A DNA stretch of 64,000 bases from an uncultured Porticoccus sp. Its GTDB lineage: Bacteria; Pseudomonadota; Gammaproteobacteria; Pseudomonadales; Porticoccaceae. Numbering within the stretch: position 1 is the stretch's first letter; each line of letters begins with the position of its first letter. Below, piece after piece: positions 11,492 to 21,383 of this stretch. The position numbers and the translations under genes were made by a program. A model generated the notes under the pieces. It ran no database searches. It saw nothing but the letters and a program-made list of their open reading frames with translations, and was not told the origin of the DNA. The stretch is from contig NZ_CAJXST010000006.1 of the NCBI RefSeq assembly GCF_913061305.1, forward strand, positions 179,971-243,970. The letters are read 5' to 3'.

Positions 11492-12526
11492 CTATTTTTT
11501 CTGATACCAGGGCTGTATTTTCACCAGAGGCATCACACGTCTTTCAAACCAGGACTTGAAGTCATGCAGTTCAGGATACGGCGTCAATTGCTCAAGGGTG
11601 TAATGAAGAACAAGTGGTAAATCCGCCAGATAGCCCTGCTTTCCATCACGCAACCAGAGCCTGGCAAAAATACCCAGCACTTTGATGTGTCGCTGCAACC
11701 CCATCAGGTCAAACCAGCGCAAGAACTGGCTGTCCGGCACCGTATCGGCGACACCTGCCGCTACAGCTCGCCGAAAATAGTTGAGTGCCCGCCGCGAAAC
11801 ATACTCAGCGGGCCATCGAATATAACAGTCTCTGAGCAGTGAAACCAAATCGTACGTCAGTGGGCCCCTGACGGCGTCCTGAAAATCGATGACCCCCATG
11901 TCGCCATCAGCGAGCAACATCAGGTTACGGGAGTGGAAATCCCGGTGGACGATCACTTCCGGTTGAGAAAGCGCACTCACCACTAATTGCTCAAAAGTCT
12001 GCTCGATGAGCCGACTATCTTCAGTCGTAATATCCAGCCCAAGCAGCTGACGCAAAAACCACTCGGAAAAGAGTCTCATCTCATCCAGCAAACGCTGACG
12101 GTCGTAAACGGCCAAACCACTATCAGCGAGCGGAACACCCTGCAACACCAACAGCGTATCTTCTGCTCTCTGGTAAAACCGATCCACTGTTTCAGAGGAC
12201 AGTAACGGCAACAGCAACTGGTCGCCGAAATCTTCAAGCAATAGAAACCCCTGCGGGTAATCCACGGCATAAATGCGGGGCGTACGGACACCACCGCACT
12301 TGAGCAACGCGGCTATCCGAACAAAAGCCTCATTATTTTCGTGTTCCGGCGGCGCGGAAACAGCGAGCAATGATGGCGTACAATTCACCCGAAAATAGCG
12401 CCGAAAACCGGCATCACCACTCAGCGGGTAAAGCTGTGGCGCAGTCGATGTCAAAAATTGCCGGGGCAGGGAGCGCTCTACCCACTGCTGAAGATTTTGG
12501 TGATCAGACATGTTTGAGGAAAGCAT
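11492..12526 (-). CDS. amgK: N-acetylmuramate/N-acetylglucosamine anomeric kinase AmgK
   Basis: A 344-residue member of the aminoglycoside phosphotransferase (APH) fold. In the recycling shortcut AmgK phosphorylates MurNAc at the anomeric position and MurU then activates it, by-passing de novo UDP-MurNAc synthesis and the fosfomycin target MurA. Kinase motifs are visible: catalytic loop HRDFHSRN (H194-N201, catalytic D196) and the metal site IDFQDA (D214). The start could be ATG 12526 or ATG 12511; neither has a clear Shine-Dalgarno. It is divergent from lptD, as in Pseudomonas. A TAGAAT -10-like box sits at 12545-12550 without a matching -35. Confidence 0.9.
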   Translation of the reverse strand: MLSSNMSDHQNLQQWVERSLPRQFLTSTAPQLYPLSGDAGFRRYFRVNCTPSLLAVSAPPEHENNEAFVRIAALLKCGGVRTPRIYAVDYPQGFLLLEDFGDQLLLPLLSSETVDRFYQRAEDTLLVLQGVPLADSGLAVYDRQRLLDEMRLFSEWFLRQLLGLDITTEDSRLIEQTFEQLVVSALSQPEVIVHRDFHSRNLMLLADGDMGVIDFQDAVRGPLTYDLVSLLRDCYIRWPAEYVSRRALNYFRRAVAAGVADTVPDSQFLRWFDLMGLQRHIKVLGIFARLWLRDGKQGYLADLPLVLHYTLEQLTPYPELHDFKSWFERRVMPLVKIQPWYQKK

Positions 12527-12640
12527 ATGGAAAAAAGGTTAGCCATTCTAGCCCAAACCCTCGCATGATGCCCCAGAATCGGTAAAATGTACCGTCGCAT
12601 TAAAGACACCGCCTGCCCAGAGAGAACACGGACAATCAGA

Positions 12641-15355
12641 ATGCCCATAAAAACGAGTCATATCCGTACCAGGCTCTATCATGCCTTGCGCTCACAGTAT
12701 TCCAGGACATCAGGATTATTGCTCTTTGGCTTGCTTGTTTCGGCACCAGTAGCCGCGGAGAACCAGGATTCCTACAGCCAATGGGAGTGCCGTGCGGCAG
12801 CCGATGGCAGCTGGGCATGTGGCGAAAGGCATATGTCCGGCAGGGCTTTCCCCAGGCCATCTCATCCTGAACCGGTAATCCCGCCAGAAGACAGTGGTCC
12901 CGATGTCAGGGTGGCCAACAATCTGGATTGGGTTGAAGAGGAAGCGCTTACCGATGAAGAGCGCGAAAAGATGGCTACGGGTTGCTGCGGTGCCTATATA
13001 GAACCCAAAAGAGACTATGAAGACGCCGATATGGATCCGGCCGACGCACCCATGCGAGTTGCCTCAGCATCCACAGAAGTGGAGCAGGAAAACATTGCCC
13101 GCCTGCATGGTGATGTCCAACTGACCCAAGGATACCGACAGGTTCGAAGCGATAGCGCCACAGCCGACCAGAACACACGCATCGTCAACCTTGAAGGCAA
13201 TGTCCAGTTCCGCGAACCGGGACTGCTGGTTACCGGGGACAGCGCTCAGATCAACATGGACTCCAAGGACATGCAAATTGAGCAGGCCGGGTACCTGTTC
13301 CACGAATCCGGTGTGCGCGGTACGGCGACACAAGCCAGGCGAGTCGATGAAGTCTTCTACATTGATAACGCCACTTACACTACCTGCGAACCGGGTAGCA
13401 AAGCCTGGCGTCTGGTCAGCAGCAAACTTGATATTAATCCTGAAACCGGGATCGCCAATGCCAGGCATGTGCGACTGGAAGTCCAGGATATACCGATACT
13501 CTATGCTCCCTGGATACGGTTCCCAATTGATGATCGACGAGCCACCGGTCTGTTGTTCCCCAGTTTTGAAATCGGCGATGAGAACGGCATTGATTATGCG
13601 CAGCCCATCTACCTGAATCTGGCACCCAACTACGACGCCACCATTACACCGCGCTACATTCAGGAACGCGGGCCCATGGCTGAGGTCGAAGTCCGGCATA
13701 TGTCGAAACTGACCAACACCATCCTGAGCGGCGCCTTCCTGTCGGACGATGACGGTGGCGACGACCACAATGACGACCCAACCGAAGTCTCAGATACAAG
13801 AGATTTTCAGGGTGAAGACCGCTGGCTGGTCAACCTGAATCACTTGGGTGGCATCGGCAAACGCTGGGAAACCCGCGTCGATTACACCAGGGTCAGCGAC
13901 AGTGAATACTTCCGCGACCTGGACAACGCCACACTGGAGGTCAACAGCCAGACCTATCTCCGTCAGTTGGTTTCGGCCAGTTACCGGACGGATCACTGGC
14001 TGTTTGGTATCAAGGGGCAGGAATTCCAGACCATCACCGACGACCCCAACCGGATTGACCAATACCAGATGCTGCCCCGCCTGGAAGCCCGGGGCAATTA
14101 TCGCCTCGGCGACTTTATCTTTAACCTGCAAAACCAGTTCACCGCTTTCGATCACGATGACGAGAACGACGCCCTACCCGGCTATCTCCAGGGTGAAACC
14201 TTCTTTGAAGATGAAAACGGCACCTTCGTAACCGGCGACCGGCTGCGCCTCGATTACGGTTTAACCTGGGACAAACAGTGGGCATGGGGCTACTTCCGGC
14301 CCTCGGTCACCCTCAAGCACCTGTCCTACAACCTGGATAACCCCGTGCTGGGGCAAAACGATGACAGTCCCTCGGTCACCGTGCCGGTTGGTGTTATTGA
14401 TACCGGTCTGTTTATGGAGCGCGACACCACCATGCTGACGGGGTTTACCCAGACGTTTGAACCGCGTCTGTACATGGTTCATACCAAGTATGAAGATCAA
14501 AGTGATTTACCGGACTTTGACACATCGCAGATGACATTTACCTATAACCAGTTGTTTCGGGAAGACCGTTTTATCGGCGGCGACCGCATTGGCGATACCG
14601 AGCAAGTTTCCCTGGGGTTAACCAGCCGTCTGGTTGAGCAATCCACCGGGATTGAGTGGTTGCGAGCCAGCATCGGCCAGATTTTCTACCTGAGTGACCG
14701 CTACGTCTCCCTGAACCCGAATCTGAGCAAGTCTTTCCTGAAAGGCCTGGATGACCCCGATGATCTGAATCGCCTACAACGAGATATCGCCGCCGACCTG
14801 TTGCGTGATGATTCTGCCTACGCGGCAGAATTTGCCATGCGGCTCAGCGAACACCTCCGGTTCCAGGCTGACGTGCTCTACGATGAAGACGACAGCGAAC
14901 TCGACCGGGGTAACGCCAGCCTGCGTTATAACGATCGCAACAACAAGATATTCAATTTGAGCTACCGGTATAACCGCCGGGTTCCCCGCCTTTCCGATAT
15001 AGGAAATCAATTTATTGAGATTGATAGCGATATCGAGCAGGCAGACTTTTCCACCTTTCTGCCGATTTCACAAAGCTGGAGCCTGATCGGACGGTACAAT
15101 TATGATCTGACCAACAGCCGGGACCTGGAAACCCTGTTCGGGCTCCAGTATGAGAGCTGCTGCTGGAAGATGAGCATCATCGGTCGTCGCTGGCTCGACC
15201 GAAATGACTATATTCTGCTACCGGATGAAGATTTGGAGCACGACAATGGCGTGTTCTTCCAAATCCAGTTCAAAGGCCTAGCCGGCAGTGGCAGCAAAGT
15301 GGACTCCATCCTGCAGGATGGCATCTACGGATATGAACCACAAAGCAACTACTAA
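12641..15355 (+). CDS. lptD: LPS-assembly protein LptD (OstA)
   Basis: LptD is the outer-membrane beta-barrel that inserts lipopolysaccharide into the outer leaflet together with LptE. From ATG 12641 the precursor has 904 residues; the frame is open to an ATG at 12587, but the extra 18 residues precede a normal signal peptide (TSGLLLFGLLVSAPVAA, cleavage near residue 39). After it come a Cys-bearing linker (WECRAAADGSWACGE), the periplasmic OstA beta-jellyroll (IARLHGDVQLTQGYRQVRSD), and the C-terminal barrel. The adjacent cysteines ESCCWK near the C-terminus match the pair that forms the functional disulfides in E. coli. The stop overlaps the surA start (TAATG). Confidence 0.96.
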   Translation: MPIKTSHIRTRLYHALRSQYSRTSGLLLFGLLVSAPVAAENQDSYSQWECRAAADGSWACGERHMSGRAFPRPSHPEPVIPPEDSGPDVRVANNLDWVEEEALTDEEREKMATGCCGAYIEPKRDYEDADMDPADAPMRVASASTEVEQENIARLHGDVQLTQGYRQVRSDSATADQNTRIVNLEGNVQFREPGLLVTGDSAQINMDSKDMQIEQAGYLFHESGVRGTATQARRVDEVFYIDNATYTTCEPGSKAWRLVSSKLDINPETGIANARHVRLEVQDIPILYAPWIRFPIDDRRATGLLFPSFEIGDENGIDYAQPIYLNLAPNYDATITPRYIQERGPMAEVEVRHMSKLTNTILSGAFLSDDDGGDDHNDDPTEVSDTRDFQGEDRWLVNLNHLGGIGKRWETRVDYTRVSDSEYFRDLDNATLEVNSQTYLRQLVSASYRTDHWLFGIKGQEFQTITDDPNRIDQYQMLPRLEARGNYRLGDFIFNLQNQFTAFDHDDENDALPGYLQGETFFEDENGTFVTGDRLRLDYGLTWDKQWAWGYFRPSVTLKHLSYNLDNPVLGQNDDSPSVTVPVGVIDTGLFMERDTTMLTGFTQTFEPRLYMVHTKYEDQSDLPDFDTSQMTFTYNQLFREDRFIGGDRIGDTEQVSLGLTSRLVEQSTGIEWLRASIGQIFYLSDRYVSLNPNLSKSFLKGLDDPDDLNRLQRDIAADLLRDDSAYAAEFAMRLSEHLRFQADVLYDEDDSELDRGNASLRYNDRNNKIFNLSYRYNRRVPRLSDIGNQFIEIDSDIEQADFSTFLPISQSWSLIGRYNYDLTNSRDLETLFGLQYESCCWKMSIIGRRWLDRNDYILLPDEDLEHDNGVFFQIQFKGLAGSGSKVDSILQDGIYGYEPQSNY

Positions 15356-16668
15356 TGCAGATGAGCCGGATTATGAGCACACGCAGTAAAACGAATATTT
15401 TCTTCAGCCTGCTCCTGCTGGGGCTTGCCTGGGCATTGCCGGCAAGCTCAGAAGAAATAGCGCTCGACCATATTGTCGCCGTGGTTGACGATGATGTGGT
15501 CATGGCCAGCGAGCTGGAGAAGCGGGTAGCGGATATCTATGCCCGACTGAAAAACAGTGAAACCGAAATCCCTGAGGAATCGGTACTGGTTCCACAGGTT
15601 CTGGAGCGCCTTATCCTGGAGCGTCTGCAGCTCAACCGGGCACAACGGATGGGGATACGCATCAGCGACGAAGAAGTTACCCAGGCCATGGAAAGAATGG
15701 CTGAGAGCCGGGAACAGACGGTTGCGCAAATGATCGAGGACGCCCGTCAGAGCGGGATCGACCTGACGTCGTTGAGACAACAGCTGCGCAATGAGATTAC
15801 CATAAACCGGGTACAGGAAAGTGCCGTTAATCGCCGCATCTACATCAGCGAGCAGGAGGTAAATAACTTCCTGGCCTCCGAAGAGGGCCAACAGTGGTCA
15901 TCACCGGATGTAAACCTCGGTCATATTCTGCTGCCCCTGTCCTCAGGCGCTTCCCGCGAGGACGTTGCCGAGGTAGAACAGAAAGTTCGAAACCTCTACG
16001 AACAACTGCAGAATGGTGCAGATTTCAAAAGCCTCGCGATCGCCAACTCCGGTGCACAGGACGCACTTCAGGGAGGCGACCTGGGCTGGCGGAAGACAAC
16101 CCAGTTACCCAGTATTTTTGTCAGTGCCGTGGATAAACTGTCCCCGGGCGAGGTCAGCATGCCGATTCGCAGTGATGCCGGTTATCATTTACTCAAACTC
16201 TATGATCGCCGAGGTGGCGGCGAACAAATTGTGCAACAACACAAAGTCCGCCATATCCTGCTCAAGCCCAACGAGATTCGCAGTGAAGACGATACCAGGA
16301 CCATGCTCGAAGGGATGCGCGCCGATATCCTCGGTGGCGCCGACTTTGCCGAATTAGCCAGAAAACACTCGGAGGATATTGGTACTGCTCTGGGTGGCGG
16401 AGATCTCGGCTGGTCTCTGCCGGGACAGTTCGTGCCGGAATTTGAGAAAATCATGGGCAGTCTTGACACCATGGCGATCAGTGAACCTTTCCGCACCCAA
16501 TTTGGCTGGCATATTCTGCAAGTAACCGAACGTCGTCGCCAGGATTTCAGTGACGAGATAAAACGGCGTCAGGCTGAAAATATCATCCGGAGACGCAAGT
16601 TCGACGAAGAACAGCAAATCTGGCTGCGGGAAATACGCGACGAGGCATTTGTAGACATTAAATTGTGA
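15355..16668 (+). CDS. surA: Periplasmic chaperone/peptidyl-prolyl isomerase SurA
   Basis: SurA escorts outer-membrane proteins, including LptD, through the periplasm to the BAM complex. The product has 437 residues: a signal peptide (about 1-32), an N-terminal chaperone domain (about 35-170), two parvulin domains (about 187-287, starting [10 protein letters not shown], and 297-396, starting [10 protein letters not shown]) and a C-terminal helix. The start ATG 15355 overlaps the lptD stop by one base; internal ATGs at 15361 and 15373 are possible alternatives that would shorten the n-region. It shares an end overlap with the pdxA GTG. Confidence 0.96.
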   Translation: MQMSRIMSTRSKTNIFFSLLLLGLAWALPASSEEIALDHIVAVVDDDVVMASELEKRVADIYARLKNSETEIPEESVLVPQVLERLILERLQLNRAQRMGIRISDEEVTQAMERMAESREQTVAQMIEDARQSGIDLTSLRQQLRNEITINRVQESAVNRRIYISEQEVNNFLASEEGQQWSSPDVNLGHILLPLSSGASREDVAEVEQKVRNLYEQLQNGADFKSLAIANSGAQDALQGGDLGWRKTTQLPSIFVSAVDKLSPGEVSMPIRSDAGYHLLKLYDRRGGGEQIVQQHKVRHILLKPNEIRSEDDTRTMLEGMRADILGGADFAELARKHSEDIGTALGGGDLGWSLPGQFVPEFEKIMGSLDTMAISEPFRTQFGWHILQVTERRRQDFSDEIKRRQAENIIRRRKFDEEQQIWLREIRDEAFVDIKL

Positions 16669-17651
16669 TCCGACTTGCCATTACACCAGGCGAGCCAGCC
16701 GGTATTGGTCCCGACCTGATTATCAAACTGGCACAGCGTCCAAATGCTGTAGAACTGGTGGTGTACGCTGATCCTGAATTGCTCCTGGCCCGAGCCAGAG
16801 AACTAAATCTTCCCCTGCGGCTGCGCCAGCTCTCGACCGAGACACCACCCTCCCCATTGGCGGCTGGCGAACTCACTATCAGGCCGATTGAACTGAGTAT
16901 GCCCGCCAGGCCCGGCATACTCGATTCGCGCAATGCCCCGTATGTATTGGAGACCTTGTCCACTGCGCTTGAAGACTGCCAAGCAAATGTTTGTCGGGCA
17001 CTGGTAACCGGCCCGGTACACAAGGGCATCATCAATGATGCAGGCATTCCGTTCACGGGGCACACTGAATTTCTCGCGGAGAAAACCCATACCCCAAAGG
17101 TGGTCATGATGCTGGCTACCGAAGGGCTTCGGGTTGCACTGGCCACGACACACCTGCCGCTTAGCCAGGTGCCAGCTCAGATTACGCAAGCGGGTTTGAC
17201 CGAGACAATTGATATTCTGCATACGGATTTACAGCAGAAATTTGGTCTACCGGCACCAAGGATATTGGTGTGTGGACTCAATCCCCACGCAGGCGAGAGC
17301 GGCCATCTGGGCATGGAGGAAATTCAGGTGATAGAACCCGTTCTGGCGCGGCTGCGCGGTCTGGGGATGCACATCGAAGGTCCCCTGCCGGCAGACACAC
17401 TGTTCACGCCAAAGTATCTGAAGCGATGTGATGCGGTATTGGCCATGTATCATGACCAGGGTTTGCCCGTACTCAAATACATAGGGTTTGGCAAAGCCGT
17501 CAATATTACGCTCGGCCTACCCATTATCCGCACCTCGGTCGACCACGGCACAGCACTGGATCTGGCAGGAACAGGGCTTGCCAGCACGGGCAGCCTGATC
17601 GAAGCCATTACCACAGCCACCAGTATGGCAAAGGCAAACAACCAGCCATGA
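16665..17651 (+). CDS. pdxA: 4-hydroxythreonine-4-phosphate dehydrogenase PdxA
   Basis: PdxA is an NAD(P)-dependent dehydrogenase of pyridoxal-5'-phosphate biosynthesis. It has 328 residues and begins [18 protein letters not shown] from a GTG codon that overlaps the surA TGA by 4 bp. The three family metal ligands are visible in [17 protein letters not shown] and MYHDQGLP. The gene lies in the standard surA-pdxA-rsmA order, and its own stop overlaps the rsmA start by 4 bp. Confidence 0.96.
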   Translation: MIRLAITPGEPAGIGPDLIIKLAQRPNAVELVVYADPELLLARARELNLPLRLRQLSTETPPSPLAAGELTIRPIELSMPARPGILDSRNAPYVLETLSTALEDCQANVCRALVTGPVHKGIINDAGIPFTGHTEFLAEKTHTPKVVMMLATEGLRVALATTHLPLSQVPAQITQAGLTETIDILHTDLQQKFGLPAPRILVCGLNPHAGESGHLGMEEIQVIEPVLARLRGLGMHIEGPLPADTLFTPKYLKRCDAVLAMYHDQGLPVLKYIGFGKAVNITLGLPIIRTSVDHGTALDLAGTGLASTGSLIEAITTATSMAKANNQP

Positions 17652-18451
17652 ACCGGGACGATTCTTACCAACACCAGGCCCGCAAACGATTTGGCCAGAA
17701 CTTTCTGGTCGACCACCATGTGATCGACAAAATTATCGCGGCCATTGCACCAAAACCAGAGCAGAACATCATCGAGATTGGACCCGGTCGGGGGGCCATC
17801 ACCGAGCCCATACTGGCCAAATGCCCCTCCCTCAAAGTGGTGGAGCTGGACCGTGACCTGGTCCCACTACTCCAAGAAAAATTCATCGGTTATCCGGATT
17901 TTCAGATTCATCAGGGTGACGCACTGAAAATCGATTTCTGCCAGTTTTATCAACCGGGTCGGGCAATGCGCATTATTGGCAATCTGCCCTACAACATCTC
18001 AACACCACTGATTTTTCACCTGCTGGATTTCAGCCCGCAGATCGAAGATATGCACTTCATGCTGCAAAAAGAAGTGGTGGACCGACTGGCTGCCTCACCC
18101 GGTGACAAAAACTATGGCAGACTGAGTGTGATGGTGCAGTATTACAGTAGCGTACAGCCATTATTTAGCGTTCCGTCGACAGCATTCAGACCGGCACCCA
18201 AAGTAGAGTCCGCTATTGTTCGACTGCTGCCGTACAGCCAGCCACCCCACCCCGCGAACGACCTGAAATTACTGGCCAAACTAGTGAGTGCCAGTTTCCA
18301 GCAACGGCGGAAAACCATGCGCAACACCCTGAAATATATGCTTGATGCCAGCCAACTTGAACAACTTGATATTGATATATCTCTTCGCCCTCAAAACCTC
18401 AGCGTGGCGGACTTTGTCCATCTCAGCAACCAGATAGGAGCGCTGCAATGA
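17648..18451 (+). CDS. rsmA: 16S rRNA (adenine1518/1519-N6)-dimethyltransferase RsmA (KsgA)
   Basis: RsmA dimethylates two adjacent adenines in the 3' hairpin of 16S rRNA late in 30S assembly; its loss is the classical cause of kasugamycin resistance. The product has 267 residues. The N-terminus [10 protein letters not shown], the SAM-binding [11 protein letters not shown] and the motif IV NLPYNIS are all intact, followed by the helical C-terminal domain ([15 protein letters not shown]). The ATG overlaps the pdxA TGA, and its end overlaps apaG by 4 bp, so this is part of a translationally coupled chain. Confidence 0.97.
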   Translation: MNRDDSYQHQARKRFGQNFLVDHHVIDKIIAAIAPKPEQNIIEIGPGRGAITEPILAKCPSLKVVELDRDLVPLLQEKFIGYPDFQIHQGDALKIDFCQFYQPGRAMRIIGNLPYNISTPLIFHLLDFSPQIEDMHFMLQKEVVDRLAASPGDKNYGRLSVMVQYYSSVQPLFSVPSTAFRPAPKVESAIVRLLPYSQPPHPANDLKLLAKLVSASFQQRRKTMRNTLKYMLDASQLEQLDIDISLRPQNLSVADFVHLSNQIGALQ

Positions 18452-18816
18452 ACCGGATCGTCGTTGAGGTCACACCAGAGTACCTCCCCGGTCAATCCGA
18501 ACCGGACAATAATAAATTTACGTTCGCCTACCATATCGCGATACGTAACCAGGGCGACACACCAGCCCAACTGATCAGCCGCCACTGGGTCATCACGGAT
18601 GGCAATGCCAAGGTTAAAGAAGTCCAGGGCCCCGGGGTGGTCGGCGAAAAACCGCTGATTGCCCCCGGCCAGTCTTTCCGATACAGCAGCGGGGTCGTCC
18701 TGGATACCCAGGTGGGCACAATGGAGGGCAGCTATCAAATGGTCAGTGACCACGGAGAAACGTTTGATGCCCCGATACCTGCCTTTCTGCTCTCCGTACC
18801 CGGAACGGTGCATTGA
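18448..18816 (+). CDS. apaG: ApaG domain protein (Co2+/Mg2+ efflux protein ApaG)
   Basis: A 122-residue single-domain ApaG protein with an immunoglobulin-like beta-sandwich fold. The segments FTFAYHIAIRNQG, LISRHWVITDGNG-like, GVVGEKPLIAPGQSF and MEGSYQM are characteristic. Mutants in enterics show cobalt and magnesium phenotypes, but the molecular activity is unsettled. It sits between rsmA and apaH with 4-bp overlaps on both sides. Confidence 0.95.
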   Translation: MNRIVVEVTPEYLPGQSEPDNNKFTFAYHIAIRNQGDTPAQLISRHWVITDGNAKVKEVQGPGVVGEKPLIAPGQSFRYSSGVVLDTQVGTMEGSYQMVSDHGETFDAPIPAFLLSVPGTVH

Positions 18817-19616
18817 CCACCTATGCAGTGGGTGATCTGCAGGGCTGCCTGAAGCCTCTGCAGCTGCTGCTGGAGAAAGTCCGCTTTGAGCCCGGCAAAG
18901 ATTGTCTCTGGTCGGTGGGAGACATCGTTAACCGCGGCCCCGATTCCCTCGAAGCCCTGCGCTTCTGCCACCGGCTGGGAGATTCCTTGAAAATGGTGCT
19001 GGGCAATCACGATCTGCATTTGCTGGCCATCGCTCACGGCGTGCGCGCACCCAGCCGCAACGATACCCTGGAAGCTATCCTGAAAGCACCGGACCGGGAT
19101 CAATTGCTCAACTGGTTGCAGTTACAACCGCTGATGGTCGCACAGGGCGACTGGTTGATGGTCCATGCGGGAATCCCACCACAGTGGACACGCGATGAAG
19201 CCCTGACACGGGCAAGTGAAATCAGTGATGTTTTGCGAGAACCTGAACAGGCAAGCGCGTTTTTTCAAGCCATGTATGGCGATCAACCCGACCAATGGAG
19301 CGACCAACTCACCGGGCCGGTACGCTGGCGCCTGATTACCAACTATTTCACGCGAATGCGTTTTTGTTCGACTGCGGGGAAGCTGGAGCTTCACAGCAAG
19401 TTCACGCCGAACGAACCACCAGCGGGCTATGCGCCCTGGTATAGTCACCCGCATCGAAAAACCCGCCAATGGAAAATCATTTTTGGCCACTGGGCCGCGC
19501 TACAGGGACAACCCTGCGGCAGTAACCTGTTCCCGCTGGATACCGGCTGTGTCTGGGGCGGACCTATGCGATTGATGAACCTGGACACCGGCACCTGTTT
19601 TCACCAACATTTGTAA
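18813..19616 (+). CDS. apaH: Symmetrical bis(5'-nucleosyl)-tetraphosphatase ApaH
   Basis: ApaH hydrolyses diadenosine tetraphosphate to two ADP and can remove Np4A caps from RNA. The product has 267 residues and starts at TTG 18813 (MTTYAVGDLQGCL), which overlaps the apaG TGA and aligns with the E. coli N-terminus. The metallophosphatase motifs are complete: GDLQGC, GDIVNRGPDSLE and GNHDLHL, with further metal His in VHAG and the C-terminal FGHWAA. It is the last gene of the lptD-to-apaH run. No strong terminator follows; the next promoter candidate is at 19638. Confidence 0.96.
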   Translation: MTTYAVGDLQGCLKPLQLLLEKVRFEPGKDCLWSVGDIVNRGPDSLEALRFCHRLGDSLKMVLGNHDLHLLAIAHGVRAPSRNDTLEAILKAPDRDQLLNWLQLQPLMVAQGDWLMVHAGIPPQWTRDEALTRASEISDVLREPEQASAFFQAMYGDQPDQWSDQLTGPVRWRLITNYFTRMRFCSTAGKLELHSKFTPNEPPAGYAPWYSHPHRKTRQWKIIFGHWAALQGQPCGSNLFPLDTGCVWGGPMRLMNLDTGTCFHQHL

Positions 19617-19637
19617 ATACCGCCTCGCGGCAGCCCG

Positions 19638-19666
19638 TTTCAGATCAACCGTGAAGCCGATAGAAT
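19638..19666 (+). promoter_or_regulatory. Candidate promoter of the AtoE-like transporter gene
   Basis: TTTCAG and TAGAAT are separated by exactly 17 bp, with the -10 box about 50 bp before the chosen ATG. The -35 box is weak. The -10 sequence is the same TAGAAT seen in the strong promoters of this window. Confidence 0.35.
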
Positions 19667-19718
19667 AACGCCTTAATTTTGCAACCAACCCATAATTGAT
19701 AATTACAAGGTGACGCAA

Positions 19719-21041
19719 ATGATTCGCTCTCTGTCCAACCTGTTTACCCGTATTATGCAGCGCTGGATGCCCGACGCCTTTATCTTTGCCATTCTTCTGA
19801 CCTTTATTGTGCTGCTGGCGGGTATTCTTGGGGAAACACAACGCCCCTCTGAGATGATTCGCTTTTGGGGGGATGGTGTCTGGAACCTGCTGGTCTTTTC
19901 CATGCAGGTCACTGTGACACTGGTGACCGGCAGTGTACTGGCGCAAACAGCACCGGTAAAAAAACTGTTGAGATCACTGGCCTGTCTGGCTAAAACTCCG
20001 GGCCAGGCCATCATTCTGATGACCTCGATAGCACTGATTTGTGGCTGGATCAGCTGGGGCTTCGGGCTGATCACCAGCGCCCTATTGGCTCGGGAAATAG
20101 CACGCCACGTCAGGGGCGTTCACTACCCACTTCTGGTGGCATCGGCTTACTCGGGAATGGTTATCTGGCATGCGGGATTATCTGGCTCAATCCCACTGAA
20201 AATTGCCGTAGCCGACGGCGATATCATCAGCAATTTGATGGGCGACACCACAATCCCGCTGGCAGAGACAATTTTCAGCTGGGAAGTTTTGCTCATTTGC
20301 CTGGTGATGTTAGTGACGTTGCCCGTTATTTTTCGATTGATGATGCCACCACCCGATGCGGTCCGCGAAGTGACACCGCAACAAGTGGGTGTCACCGAAG
20401 ATATTCCCGTCAGAGTCGACACACCGGCAGACCGGATTGAACACAGCCGCCTGCCCACACTTATGCTCGGTCTATTGGGTTGCGCCTACCTGTTTGAATT
20501 TTTCAGTGACGGCGGCAGTATCGGGCTGAATACTGTCAATTTCATGTTTCTGGTGACGGGGCTACTCCTGCACCGCTCCGCCCGCAACTACCTCTCTGCG
20601 GTCAACGAGGCGGTAAAAGGTCTGTCCGGTATTGTCCTGCAGTTCCCGCTCTATGCCGGAATTATGGGGATGATGGCGCAATCCGGACTGGCGGCATCCG
20701 TATCCGAGTGGTTCATCAGCATTTCCAATGAACACACGTTTAACCTGTTTACATTCCTCAGTGCGGGGGTAGTAAATTTCTTTATCCCCTCCGGGGGCGG
20801 ACAGTGGGCAATCCAGGCACCAATCGTCATTCCCGCCGCGCAATCACTGGGTATTCCGTTGAATCAGGCCGCCATGGCTGTCGCCCTGGGCGATGCCTGG
20901 ACCAACATGATTCAGCCATTCTGGGCCCTTCCCTTACTGGGCATAGCCAGGTTGGGCATCAAGGATATTATGGGTTACTGCACCGTGGCGCTACTCTGGT
21001 CAGGCCTTGTCTATGGTGTCGCACTATTATTGCTATTCTGA
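19719..21041 (+). CDS. AtoE-family short-chain fatty acid transporter
   Basis: A polytopic inner-membrane protein of 440 residues with about ten or more hydrophobic segments. It has the family hallmarks, including the N-terminal MQRWMPDAFIFAILLTFIV and CGWISWGFGLI, the SAYSGMVIWHAGLSGSIPL stretch, and NFFIPSGGGQWAIQAPIV. Family members such as E. coli AtoE are associated with uptake of short-chain fatty acids. I chose ATG 19719 over GTG 19710 because AAGGTG stands 8 bases upstream. No ato degradation genes are adjacent, so substrate and role are inferred from family only. A sensor kinase gene follows after 342 bp. Confidence 0.85.
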   Translation: MIRSLSNLFTRIMQRWMPDAFIFAILLTFIVLLAGILGETQRPSEMIRFWGDGVWNLLVFSMQVTVTLVTGSVLAQTAPVKKLLRSLACLAKTPGQAIILMTSIALICGWISWGFGLITSALLAREIARHVRGVHYPLLVASAYSGMVIWHAGLSGSIPLKIAVADGDIISNLMGDTTIPLAETIFSWEVLLICLVMLVTLPVIFRLMMPPPDAVREVTPQQVGVTEDIPVRVDTPADRIEHSRLPTLMLGLLGCAYLFEFFSDGGSIGLNTVNFMFLVTGLLLHRSARNYLSAVNEAVKGLSGIVLQFPLYAGIMGMMAQSGLAASVSEWFISISNEHTFNLFTFLSAGVVNFFIPSGGGQWAIQAPIVIPAAQSLGIPLNQAAMAVALGDAWTNMIQPFWALPLLGIARLGIKDIMGYCTVALLWSGLVYGVALLLLF

Positions 21042-21383
21042 TGTGCTGGACAGGAGGGGACTTTCCGCCGGTCAGAAAGATATTGGGGTCGGGGTTACCC
21101 GTATATTTCCATTCAGAGTCAGGTAGCAGACAATAGGCGAATCACAAACTGGCGACCTGGGCTGTCGTTTACCGGATTGGTTCGACGCCCCTGTCACCGA
21201 TTGCCAGTATCAAGCCGTTGAAAGACCGGTAGAATTGGATACTTTTCCCGGAGATAACGGCGACAGACAAGGAATAAGACCAGCGCTTTGATGATTTCAC
21301 AACCCGCTGTTCGTTCACTGGTATCATATAGCCCGGTTTGAACTCAGCGCACATTAATCTCTGCAAGAGCACTATCGATCATT
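21042..21383 (+). other. Intergenic region between the transporter and sensor kinase genes
   Basis: This 342-bp stretch has no convincing ORF, tRNA or strong terminator hairpin on either strand. Near its end the run CTGGTATCATATAGCCCGG contains -10-like sequences but no well-spaced -35 box. It presumably holds the promoter and leader of the histidine kinase gene. Confidence 0.5.
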
